Assembly (NCBI GenBank): GCA_024734555.1 | Contig: JANPWX010000080.1 | Coordinates: forward strand, 2,407,644 to 2,471,643 | Direction of reading: 5' to 3' | DNA: 64,000 nt | Source of the DNA: Trochalopteron elliotii | Taxonomy: Eukaryota > Chordata > Aves > Passeriformes > Leiothrichidae | Part shown: piece after piece, positions 12,150 to 22,479 of the stretch | Numbering within the stretch: the first letter of the stretch is position 1 | Layout of the letters: every line of letters begins with the position of its first letter | Notes under the pieces: generated by a model | What the model was told of the DNA's origin: nothing | The model's input: only the letters and a program-made list of their open reading frames with translations | Databases searched by the model: none | Translations under genes and position numbers: made by a program

Positions 12150-12235
12150 TTAAAAGCTGCTTTGGGCAAGGGCCAACTCATTGTTTGTGGCCCTAACACA
12201 ATGTGGCAATACTGTAACACCTAGGGATTTGTTTC
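12150..12235 (+). mobile_element. Possible L2/L3-type LINE 3'-end remnant
   Basis: The order ctttgggcaaggg, then a short gap, tgtttgt, and then cctaacacaatg resembles the common amniote L2/L3-type 3' untranslated end (a 'gggcagggac' block, a 'tgtttgt' block and a 'cctagcacaatg' block). It is about 85 bases, highly diverged, with no coding sequence. A MIR tail is an alternative because MIR and L2 share related 3' ends. Confidence 0.4.
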
Positions 12236-12239
12236 AGGA

Positions 12240-15200
12240 GATCCTGATTTTTGAACCAAAATACATGTTTTCTGGTGACTGCTAACAGTGAACAGTGGGA
12301 AATATAGCTGAAATGGGCACACACAGATGCATCAGGAATCCATAGTCTTAGATTCAGTTCTTTGTTTTAATTTTGGGGAAGTCTACTGTGGCAAAACAGA
12401 GAGGCCTCAGAGTTGATATCAGGATGTGGTAGCCTGCAGAGGGATAAGCAGCTCCTGAAAACTTGCAGCTGTACCACCCTACAGGCACAGGCAAGTTTTG
12501 GCAAACGTTGGAAAAAACAGAGAAACTATTTTTTAAAAAATCACAATATTTAAGCATTCAAAAAGATTTCCATTCATAAATGTCCCATCTACTCTCCACC
12601 ACCAAATTCTGGGTATCATTTTTCAGTCAGCAATTGGCATTCAGCACTTTTAGCTGTCTGCTGCTATCTCATTCATACAGCTTTTTCATTGCAGGTCAAT
12701 ATTATCTGACTAGGTTCAGATTAAATCTTAATACACCGTTCATCTGAAAAACACCAACTCCAAGCACATTTGAAAAATTGCAAACATAAACAGTATAGTT
12801 TCCATGGATGAGGATGTATTAAAATGTATTCCAAAGGGAAGAGTAGTAGGAAAAAGAGGAATGTGAAGTTATGATCACAGAAGAGAATGCCCTTTTTCAG
12901 CTGGGATTTTATGTAAGAGTGAGAACGAATGTGGCAAAGAAAGGTCTGTCTCCTCACTGCTGCTTCTCTAGCAGAGATGATTTTCACATCAGCCATGGTA
13001 AAATTAGACAGAGGAATAGCAGATCTGAATATTGTATGGGCAGATGTGAAATGAGGAAGAGTTCAGTGCAGTTCAAGGATGGCAAAGTATAATGAAGGCA
13101 AATGGAAAGTAAGAGCTGAAACTGGAAGAGATGAACTGAAGGAGCCTAATATGAAGACCCAAGTTTAATTAATAAAGACAGGCAGAGCAAGCTGAACAGA
13201 GAAGACTCATTTAAAATGTCAAAATATATCTTTAGTTCTGGCAGCTAAAGTAAAAATAAAGGCAACATACATAGAAAAAACATGGAAGTTGAGGGGTGCA
13301 AGATTGGGTTCAAGGATGGGAGTGCTGTGAAAACCTGAGACTACAGGAAAGCTCCTCTGGCAGATGACAGCACTGTTTCTAGCCCTTAGTGCTGTCTTCC
13401 AAAAACCCAGCATACTGCTCCATTAGCAAAAGGGATCACAGATCACCTAATCTGTTTAAGGCAGCCAGAGTCATTTCACCTGGTGACGAACACGGATATG
13501 AGCTAACCAGGCTGGCTTTACTTGTAGTGCATTAGAGAATGCTTGTTTCTGATGGCAGAGATATGGGGAGGGACAGGGCAAGCAGCAAAATGTGGTGTGG
13601 TTCTCAGCTAGTGAAGGGTGTCTAAAGGCACTGGTGAAGGTATTTGTTTTATTCTAGGTGAACACATGAACATAAAGACTGGAACCAATACAATCTTAAG
13701 GGTGAATAAAACTCAAGGAAAAAGTTATCATCAGCAGCACAGACAGGGAAAAAATCTACATCTCACTGATACAAGTAAGGAACACTTGCATCAAGTGAAT
13801 TGGTAGAGCTAGGAAGCACACCAAAAACTGAGTTTCCATACCAATAATTTACTTTTATTATCCAGAGTGGTTCTGTTCTCCAAGGTAAGTGGATCATGGG
13901 AAGTTTGTTTCACTTCAGCTATTGCTACAACAATTCAAAGAGAGAATTTTGGTTCTAAAAGTGGAGAGATTTTAGAAACATTAAAATAACATATTAAACT
14001 GAAACATGGAAATATTCTCAGTAGTCACCCCTGTGTTGCTCCTTATAATTATATCTGAGAATCACAAATACACATTTTGCTGAGAGGCCACCTCTTCTGT
14101 ATTTTTAGGGGGTCTGAAGCTCTAAAACCTTTGCCATTAACTTTATATCTATCTTCTATATTATCACTTATATTGAGGCCCTTAATACCTGACTCAGTAG
14201 GTCTTATGTTGTTTAGTTTTCCACTATTTATCTCCTTATTTTGGCCAGCTGTCATTCACATTTCTGTAAAGTTCAGCTGAAACCAGTAGTTCATGTTACT
14301 GGTACTTTGCATTGTAAAAATTCAGCAGTAGAATTTGCAATCCAAGTTGTTCACAGAACGTTCTTACACAGCACATAATTTGCCAACAGCTAAATTAATC
14401 TTGCTTCACAATGTGAGCCTGTGTACATGTGGTTTCTGATACAAAAGGCTCCAGTGAAATCAACAGTGTAGGCATCATATTAACTCAGAACCAGCTTCTT
14501 CAGGTCCATGAAGCTTAGTCATGTGCCTGCTAACTTAGAACTCAAAGGTAAGCAAGAATCTCAGCTCTCCTTTTTAAACAGTGTGAAGTTTCAATCCAAT
14601 TTACCTTGCGTAGATGAAAACATAAATCAGTAGCTGGTCTCCACTGCACATACTAATTCAATGAGCTGGAGCTTTGACCACATGTGTATACACACTCTGG
14701 AAACCTGAAGACCTTTCTCTCTATGCTGCATTAGGTTTGGATGCATGCCAAAGAACTATCTGTAAGCTGAAGGGAATGGGGAAAGGGAGTCTGGCCCACC
14801 AGTCAGCACCAGGGTCTAAAACAAGGATACGAGACACAAGTCAGGGGTCAAGCACCATCCATAACCTCCAACCCATGATCAGCTGAAGATATTCAAGAGC
14901 TGCTGCAAATAGCACCAGAGTCCAGACAGCAGCCCCAAAACATATCTCAGGACAATGTCTAGGGTCACCACAGCTCAGCTGGCATGGGCTGGATTCAGTA
15001 CAACACAGAAGATCTGGAAGAAAGTTCCAAGAAACAGGTGACACAAAGATTGCCTCAAACCTACATTTTGGCTTGTTGTCTAGGGTACTACAAAACAAAG
15101 CACATTTGGGTTTTTGTCCTAGTAGGTCTTCAAAAAAGGTGTGTAATGACAACTCTGTCGGAATGCAAAATGAAGTTTATAATAAAAAAGACAGAGGATA

Positions 15201-16320
15201 AATATTCATGCACAACCACCAAGTCTGCTTTGGCACCGTTCACATTGTGTGACTTTTGTTGACCTGACAAGACTGTGACCTGAAACACAGACTCCAAGAC
15301 AGCAGTGTCTCCTCAGCTTCTGTCTCCTCTCTGTCTTGTCCCAAAGACCATTGACCCAGAAGGATGAAGCCTTGGATTTATCATTCTCAGACCTCCATGC
15401 ATCTGAGTCCATTCACAAACAGCTCCCTTCTGCAGTACTAGTCTAAACCAATTCTCTTCACACACTTGTCCAGGCAACAATTCATCAGTCCAAAGCTGTT
15501 GTTTCAGACGTGCAAAATAGTGAAAATAGACTTCTCTGAGGAGATGTTCCTGAGCAGATAATCTTAAAAACATGACTACCAATGTCAGGTGTCCTTGGCT
15601 TCACAGAGAAAGTCAAGGTAAAGCTGGGAAAAAGCAAAATAAAGGCAAGAGATATGGGTACAGCATAGAAAACCAAAATGCTGCTGGAACATCAATTCAT
15701 CATACATAAGCAGAGATTGCAAGGCACATTCAGATAGGGTCATACTGGTCACCTCTGGTTATGGTTACACTCCTCTCTCTACTACGAGAAGAATGAAATC
15801 TATGTTCGATTTTTGCTTAGGTGTCAAAGGAAAAACAAAATTATATTAACCATCTCTGAGAATCTGAACAGCAGAATTAGTAATTTATGCCTGAAATTAA
15901 TTTAAAAGCATGTTCATCTCAGCTTATCAAATCACACTTACTAAAAATAAAAAATGAGAAGTTCTGTGATGTGAGAACAAGTTACACTGGGAGTGGAATG
16001 TCAGGACATCCCCAGTCCGTGGGATGCAATGGGAGGGCCATCTGCTATCAACATCCAGGAAACCTGCTTTTGGTGGAGAGTTTCCTCACAGTCTCTGTTA
16101 AAGTAACTGACTTTGGCTCTTGTTGCTCTGGTTCTATCCAGCTCTGAACTGTAGTTCAGAGTGCCTCAAATCTATGCCTTGCTGAGGACCCAAGCTCACT
16201 GCCCTCTAAAAGGGGGTAGTCCTCTATGCTGGGGTCTCTTGCTGGAGTCATGCTGAAATCAAAATAACTTTGCACAGGCACAGGAATCCCTGCTGCCAGG
16301 TCTCAGACCGTAGGACAACT
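12240..16320. other. Non-coding stretch
   Basis: Open frames here reach only about 100 codons, and none resembles a known protein. No clear transposon, RNA gene or CpG cluster was seen. Composition is ordinary, AT-leaning intronic or intergenic DNA. Confidence 0.65.
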
Positions 16321-16335
16321 AACGCTTGTCTAGAA

Positions 16336-16348
16336 AACACACACACAC
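16336..16348 (+). repeat. Short (AC)n run
   Basis: About six AC dinucleotides; minor microsatellite. Confidence 0.8.
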
Positions 16349-16920
16349 AGGTTTTCTGCCTTGAAGAAAAGCCAGCAGAAACAATTTGATTATATTTCTT
16401 TCTCTCTTAGCTACATGAGAGTGTAATTTATTTTTGCATATTTTCATATGCAAAGTCACACTGGACCCAACAGTGCAAGGTGTTTGGTTTCTTATTAGAA
16501 ATGTTATCAAAAGGTAAACACAATGCACAGGAAGGTTTGCTGCAAAGTAACGAGGTTTCAATGCCATACCACATCATGCCAACAACACAGAAATGTTTCA
16601 TCAGGTTAAAACTATTTTTGGTAATCACAAAGAAACTGAAAGAAGAAACATACCCCTTAAGCTGACAACATACATTTTATACAGAAAGAGAGAGACCATG
16701 AAAATTGTAAAGACACAAATATTTGAGATGTAACTGAGAGGCAGAAAAAGATATTAAAATGATCGTTGATTGAGCAATATGGAAAAAATTCTCTTAGCAG
16801 GAAAAACCAGATTTTTACAGGTCTCTGAAAAAGCAGAACAGACACTGTGTTGCGTGACAATACATAACACTTCCACCTGAAATTTTACAGCCTTCTAGAT
16901 ATTGATGACTGTCTCTTTTG

Positions 16921-17065
16921 ATATAGCTATTATTGCTTTTTTTTTGCAGATAGAGAAACCAGGTTTCCAGAATGACTAAGAGACTTTACTAAGGTCAAAC
17001 AGTAAGTCAGGGACAAAGACAGAAACAGACCGGTTCTTCCCAATCTTTTTCTCAATCTACCCCAT
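16921..17065 (+). mobile_element. MIR-like SINE fragment
   Basis: The segment follows the 3' half of the MIR consensus in order: agctattattgct, ttgcagatagagaaacc (for 'ttacagatgaggaaact'), a 'gactaagagactttact' block for 'gttaagtgacttgcc', aaggtcaaacagtaagtcag (for 'aaggtcacacagctagtaagt'), then 'agaaacagaccggttcttcc'. About 145 bases align without large gaps, making this one of the better MIR-like copies in the window. It is inactive and ancient. Confidence 0.7.
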
Positions 17066-17069
17066 TAAC

Positions 17070-18355
17070 AGATTGTACAACCATGAAAAACGATCTCTTC
17101 TCTGTGAAAAGGTAGGTTTTGCAAAGAAGATAACAAGTTCCACCCGTCTCTCCAGCTGATACTAGCAATAGTGAAAATTTCATTCTGCAGAAAAACTGCC
17201 GATGCAGCACTTGTAAAAAACCTCCAAATTCATGTGCAGATCAGAAGCTGCCGGAGCGCTTTCAACAGCTGCAGCTACCACACACTTGCAGAGAGTCATT
17301 TGAACTCATCAAATCTGACTCTGGGACAGACAGCAAAGCCCAGATGGCTCGGCTGTACACAAAGCCATCCAACCTCACGTGGGATGAGGCATGGCGTGGT
17401 TGTGGCCCCGCAGATTTTCTGGGTGCCAGGTTAGGATGGAGAGCCCAGTGCAGCAGCCCCACCGGCCGGCCGCAGGGCCGCTGAATGGGGGACGCCGGCA
17501 GGACACACACACACGTGCAAGCGTTTAAATAGTTGTTATTGGGGACTACACGAAAGCCTACAATAGACATTTTGCCTTGGGATGTTTTTACTGCTCTGTT
17601 ACAAAAAAAGCAATAAAAATATGTGCTAGTCTGAGGGCTCTTTTTTCTGCTTAACCAGCCCCTTTATTACTGCCCAGCTTCTCTCGGTGCATACCCTTTC
17701 TCCTGACAAGCCTGTCCTGCTCCAAAGGGCAAAGCTCATGTCTCAGGCAGGGGCTCTCGACACACACTTTTTCACGTGCCTGACTTCACTGCAGGTCAGA
17801 CTGGGATGAATTTGAGGGTGTCTGTCCGCAGGCCTGTAAGAGCTGGCCCCTTCAGCCGGACCAGGTAACTGACCTCAAGCCCAGCCTGACTGCCCAGGGT
17901 GAGTGAGAGCCGTGCAGCCCTGCCCGCAGCCCCGGCACCCTGCCCATGGCGCTGGGAGCATCCACTGCAAAAGGGTTTTCAGCAGCGCCGGCCGTCCACA
18001 TCCCCGGCAGAAACCAGCTGGAGGAAGCTTGGAAAGACCAGCCTTTTTATTCTCCAGAATTAAGACTTTGATTAGCTGCTGGCACAAGACCAAAACTCCA
18101 TCTGAAATGCTTTAGACAACCCATCTGCACTGGGGTTGGGAGTCTGAGGAGTGCATGCTGTGGCCCGCTCCTCACCCGTGCCAGGCGAAAACAACGGGGA
18201 GCTGCAGGCTGCGGGGCCTGGCCCGAGGGCTCCGTGGCCACCCTGGGGGTCGCAGGCAGCCCCTGTGCCTGGGGGGAGCCTGGGCTCTGCTCCTCCTGCA
18301 CCCCATCACGGCTGGGGATTCTTCCCTCCCCTTACCCTCCCAGGCCCCTGTGGTC
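17070..18355. other. Non-coding stretch rising in GC
   Basis: GC content rises from ~17380, with a short CpG-containing patch near 17440-17500 (ccggccggccgc) and a broader GC-rich zone at 17880-18360. A short CA run lies at ~17503-17514. Several overlapping open frames exist on both strands, as expected from low stop density. None shows a domain. Confidence 0.6.
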
Positions 18356-18960
18356 CTTCATGAGCACCTCGTGATAAATTCCATAATTATTCAGCTCTTG
18401 CTATCAACACCAAAATACATCGCTCAGAGTAAGTTAGCCAAGATTCATTAGAATAAGACATTTAGTAGGCACATGTACTTTATTAGCCTCTTACACCAAT
18501 AGTTTTAATTAGGTACATATTTCACAACTCTGAAGCTGCTCGAGTGAAGGGCTCCTTTTATCTCTTTTATTTACAGTAACAAGCTATCAAACAAATACCA
18601 CCATAATTAAACTCAGATGAAAAAAAATTTAAATTTTCACTAATGGTGACCAACCCAAGCCTTAGGTTTGGTAAACTTTGGATTCTCAGCTGATGAAGGA
18701 AACACCCTGCAACTGGACAGGGCGTTGGGGCGGGTGCCCCTGGCTCCAGCCCTGCCTCCATGTCACCTTCAGGTAGAGAGGAGAGCGCTGCCTCGGATAG
18801 AGACCGCGGGGATGAGAAAAGTGATTAAAATCCAGAACGTTGCTAAATTATTAATGAGAAATTTAAATGATGTTATAAAAGAGGGAAATACAGGCGAAAA
18901 TGTTACACATTCATGGAATTTTTACTCATGCATAATAATAAGTTGAAAACACTTTAGTTA
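18356..18960. promoter_or_regulatory. Candidate conserved non-coding elements flanking the CpG island
   Basis: Two AT-rich blocks (18356-18690 and 18810-18960), separated by a GC-rich patch, lie directly next to the CpG island. They carry homeodomain-like motifs such as ataattattc near 18382, tttaattagg near 18504, cataattaaac near 18602 and aattattaatga near 18846. They show no repeat signature. Sharply bounded AT-rich motif clusters next to a CpG island are typical of developmental regulatory regions. Sequence conservation is presumed, not shown. Confidence 0.4.
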
Positions 18961-18979
18961 TAATGCTTCCGAAATTGCA

Positions 18980-18998
18980 GGGCGGGCAGGGGGGTGGG
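18980..18998 (+). other. G-quadruplex motif, plus strand
   Basis: Four runs of at least three G separated by one or two bases (GGG C GGG CA GGGGGG T GGG) meet the canonical pattern. It lies at the upstream edge of the CpG island. Confidence 0.75.
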
Positions 18999-19049
18999 CG
19001 CGATGCGTTTCTCGGGCCCGCCCGCCCTCACGCCACTCGGCGAGCAAGG

Positions 19050-19063
19050 GCGCCACCTGGCGG
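19050..19063 (-). promoter_or_regulatory. CTCF-like binding site
   Basis: The plus strand reads GCGCCACCTGGCGG, so the minus strand reads CCGCCAGGTGGCGC. That matches the CTCF core (CCGCGNGGNGGCAG type) at the CCGC, GG and GGC positions and differs mainly at the last two bases. Unmethylated CpG-island context favours binding. Motif seen; occupancy and any insulator or loop-anchor role inferred. Confidence 0.45.
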
Positions 19064-19109
19064 GCGCTGCGGCGAAGGGCGCGCGGGGCCGGGGATAGCG
19101 GGGCCGCCG

Positions 19110-19129
19110 CCCCCGCCCGCCCGGGCCCC
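19110..19129 (-). other. G-quadruplex motif, minus strand
   Basis: C runs (CCCCC G CCC G CCC GGG CCCC) form four G runs on the minus strand with loops of 1-3 bases. Confidence 0.7.
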
Positions 19130-19399
19130 GCCATGGGCCGCGATGGGCTCTGCCGTGGTCCCGGGGGCTCTGCAGACGTGGCTGCGGCAGTCCCGCTGGC
19201 AGGAGTTACTCCCGCAGCGGCACCCTGCGTTATTTGGTTTCTCACCTGCGGCGCAGACAGGTTTTTACTTCACAGGTGTTGGCGGAGCCCGCGTGCCTGG
19301 GGAGAGCAGGTTGTCTGCGTACATTCGACCGCCGGGTCAGCCTCTGGGGATAATGTTGCCTGTGCTGCAAATAAATAAATTAATGCAATGTTGCGGAGA

Positions 19400-22329
19400 A
19401 TAGGCACATGAGAAGACCCCCTTTCTTCTCCCTGCACACCCGGAGCCCACCTGCTCCTGGGCAGCAGTGGGCTGCTTGAGCCCGCCAGCCCCGGCAGGGA
19501 CTGTGGACACCGCTCCGAAACCTCACCAGGCCGCCTCCTTGGGAGCGACAGCAGCAGTTGGGACATGGACAACAAAAGGTTTCCCCACGGCAATGCTGCT
19601 AGTGGCACGTACCCCACAGAGCTGTGTTTTTGTCAAATGTCTGTATAGGCTTTTCTGTAAAGATTTACTACACTGTCTCTCGAGACTCCCCATACCAAAG
19701 TGCAGTTTGTCTCACCTAAAGAGTAAGACACAAATGTTTCCTTTACCACAAGTCCCAGTCACCATTTTCCTCTTCCAAGGCAGGGGAAGAAACGTGCAAG
19801 CTCACAAAACTGGAACACAGCCTTACCCACAAAATGTCTCAGACCTGCATGTCCCTCTGGACGAATTCCCTGGGGACATCCTGTACTTCCAGGTGCCTTT
19901 GAGTCTGATCAAGCTGGTTTTGGTAGCTCTGCAAAGCAGAGAGCCACTAGCTGATTATAGTGGAAGCAAATAAGGCAAGAATAATCCCAGGCCATTCTGG
20001 GCTGTAAGGTCTATACAAATCCTGGAAGTCCTGCTGAATGCTAACTGGCAGCAAGCACCAATTACTGAGTAATGGGCTCTCCACATGCCCCTCTACTTAA
20101 TAAGTAGACACAGTCTGCACTCACTTTTGGAGCTCAGTTGTCTCTGGTTGTAACACCAAGTGAATGCTTTGCAGAGGGCCAATCTCACAGTGACTACAGC
20201 TCAGATCGTTATAGCAAAGTCTCAACCAAAAGAAACTGCCATGCTCTTCCCAATTGGAGCAGACGAAATAAAGGCTCTTGGACACAGTTCCTACGTAGGA
20301 GCCTGCCAGAGCCTAAAAATTGCAACATGATGTGACTCTAAAACAAATGTGTCATGGAGGGATACCCAGGCTAATTCTCAGGGAGTTAAATTTGCCTGGA
20401 CGAAACTCTTCATTAGCACAGTGTTATTTCTACCACTTCTCCAGCCACTTGTGCTCCCTTTGCCTGTGTCACTGCACAGAGTACATTTGCTATTGTGAGC
20501 CGTGGATGGCAGCCGGGGTCCCTCTGGGCAAAGCAATGACATTCAGACCTGAAAAAAAATTGTGCTTTCTTTTCTCCTTTGCTTCCTATGAAGTCTCAAG
20601 TGACCATATTCTCATTATTCCTTTGCCTGGACAACACTATGTAAAATATTTGCTGAATTTTGGGCACTATGGTCCCTTCACATTTTCTGTCACAGGAGAG
20701 CCCTTACTTTAGCTAGATGGAGATGCAAACTAGGTTTCACTGAATGCTCAGGCACCACATTTTCTCCCTAGATCTTCAAAGGAGTATGCTGCAGAGAAGA
20801 TAACAGAGAAGATCTCTGTGAAATCGTGGTGCAAAAAGAAGTTACTGCCAAATAATCCCAAAGCATCTGAGATAGTTTCCACAAAGAAAGCAGCAGGGAC
20901 TCCTAAAACACAGTTTGTATGCATCCTTATTAGGAATATGACACCATTACTATCACAGCTAACACTATGAAAGGCTGCTGAAATGTTCAAAGGAACTTTG
21001 GTAGGTTTATTTTTCTCTTTGAGAAACAAAAGTTATCACTAAAGGCCTTATAAAAGGTAAGAAACTTTGAGAACCTTGAGTCTCTTCAAGCAGCAGTTAC
21101 ATGCAAATGGTGCCCCCAGTTTATATCCCTTAGCTGTTTTACATTTTTGACACTGAAAAGAGGGTGTTTGTAGTCAAGTAGTTAGCATCATGTAATTGTT
21201 TAATGAAACCAGCTGCATAAGTGTAATGCCATGGCTGAGACTTTTTTACATGTAAGCAAGTCAGTGAATTCAGAACCATGGTTTTGCAGCAGCCAGGATT
21301 TTCACCCCGTGTATTATAGACAAGCAGCCATCTCTGTGTGTGCCAGAAGTGAGAAACCAGCCACTGTACTGAAGCCCAGCTGAAGTTTTAGGTGTCCCAA
21401 AAGACACATTAAATTCCAGCTTCATGGATTTATTACCATGCATTTAATTGATGTGGCCATTTTTATCTGAAATTAGTTCCATCCTAATTTTGCATAAAAT
21501 GTGCAACACAGTGAGGTAATGATGACTGTCCCATATACATGTTTCAGTTCTATGCCATGACATCCTGTGAAATGTAGTTACCAGGATGGACTTTTCTTTG
21601 GTTTTAATTCCGAAGTGTGTACAGGAGGTGGAAATAGAACCCACTGACTGCACTAGTTCTTTGTGTGAACCAGGCAGCCAATACAGATGTGGAACTCCAT
21701 ATTCATGCCTCAGCATGGGTGTCTCTTCAGTATCGCACCTGCAGGTATTTATATGATCACACACTGAAATAAATGCAGCATGTGTGGGTGTGTAGAGCTG
21801 CACCTGTTCATATAATGAGATGTTCAAAGAAATACACCAAGTTTTGTTGCAATCCCACTTGACAACATTCTTGTCCATTTTGTCCTGTATGTTCTGTGTT
21901 CTGTAGCCTTATCCCTGCTGCTGTTGGATCTTTCTCTGGTCTGGACTGGACTGTCCTATGTACCCACCTGCCTCTCTCATCCCAGGGGAAAAAACCTCCT
22001 ACTTTGTCACTTCCTAACTGCTTTCATTCTAAAGACCAAATTCTGTGAGCCATCTGCCCGTCCAACTTCTGCTAAGCTTGAAGTAGCTAGAAGTGAAACT
22101 GTGCACAGAAGGCCATTTCCATACCCTTTGGGTTGGCTTATTTGCCTGCTTCATAAAGATCACATGGGCTTTTCCTACAGGGCATTAGTGACTGCCAAGT
22201 CCTGCTCTGGCACAGAAACATTACACATCCTGGGATTGGTTTTGAGAGCCCTCTTTCAGCCAGTGAAAGGACACATACCTAAAATCTCATGGGGTTTGTG
22301 CAGTGTAGAGCCTAGTATTTAGTATAGTA
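19400..22329. other. Non-coding stretch
   Basis: Several open frames of 130-170 codons occur (19467-19973 plus, 20320-20712 plus, 21444-21878 minus) but none shows a domain, signal peptide followed by a recognisable fold, or family resemblance. The only structured item is the palindromic 18-mer at 20803-20820. Confidence 0.6.
20803..20820. repeat. Second copy of an 18-bp near-palindrome
   Basis: ACAGAGAAGATCTCTGTG is identical to 3826-3843. Here the inverted-repeat arms are 7 bp (ACAGAGA and TCTCTGT) around AGA. Flanking sequence is unrelated to that of the first copy. Confidence 0.9.
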
Positions 22330-22475
22330 AAAATATTATTACATCAAAGAGCACAAAGAACACAGACATTGTTCTCCCTGTTTTTCAGAGGAGGAAACTG
22401 AGCCAAGGTATCCAAGTAAACTGCCCGAGAAAGCATCAATTAGACTAAATGTTGGAACATCCCTTCTTACATGGA
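22330..22475 (+). mobile_element. MIR-like SINE fragment
   Basis: The diagnostic core is tttttcagaggaggaaactg followed by 'agccaaggtatccaagtaaactgccc', matching the MIR segment 'ttttacagatgaggaaactgaggcacagagaggttaagtaacttgccc' in order with one small gap. Upstream 'agcacaaagaacacagacattgttct' fits the SINE's 'gcactgttct' region less well. Ancient and inactive. Confidence 0.65.
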
Positions 22476-22479
22476 ATTT

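Larger units (their letters stand above)
18961..19350. promoter_or_regulatory. CpG island, probable promoter or orphan island
   Basis: A compact CpG-dense block (peak 18980-19200) with abrupt edges against AT-rich flanks. It contains G-quadruplex motifs on both strands and a CTCF-like site at 19050-19063. An ATG at 19133 has an excellent initiation context (gccccgccATGG) and opens an 81-codon frame to 19378, but the translation resembles no family and CpG islands produce such frames by chance. CAG|GT strings near 19260 and 19278 are only weak donor matches. It may be a promoter of a non-coding RNA, the start of a gene continuing beyond the window, or an orphan regulatory island. Confidence 0.7.

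Noticed and set aside
18963..19403. Open frame of 146 codons through the second CpG island
   Set aside because: Same GC-driven effect; translation is proline/alanine/arginine-rich and unrecognised, with antisense frames equally open.
19467..19973. Plus-strand open frame of 168 codons
   Set aside because: Product has no family resemblance; located downstream of a CpG island in mixed-composition DNA; likely chance.
21444..21878. Minus-strand open frame of 144 codons, considered as a viral or retroelement fragment
   Set aside because: No reverse transcriptase, capsid, envelope or polymerase motif could be found in the translation.
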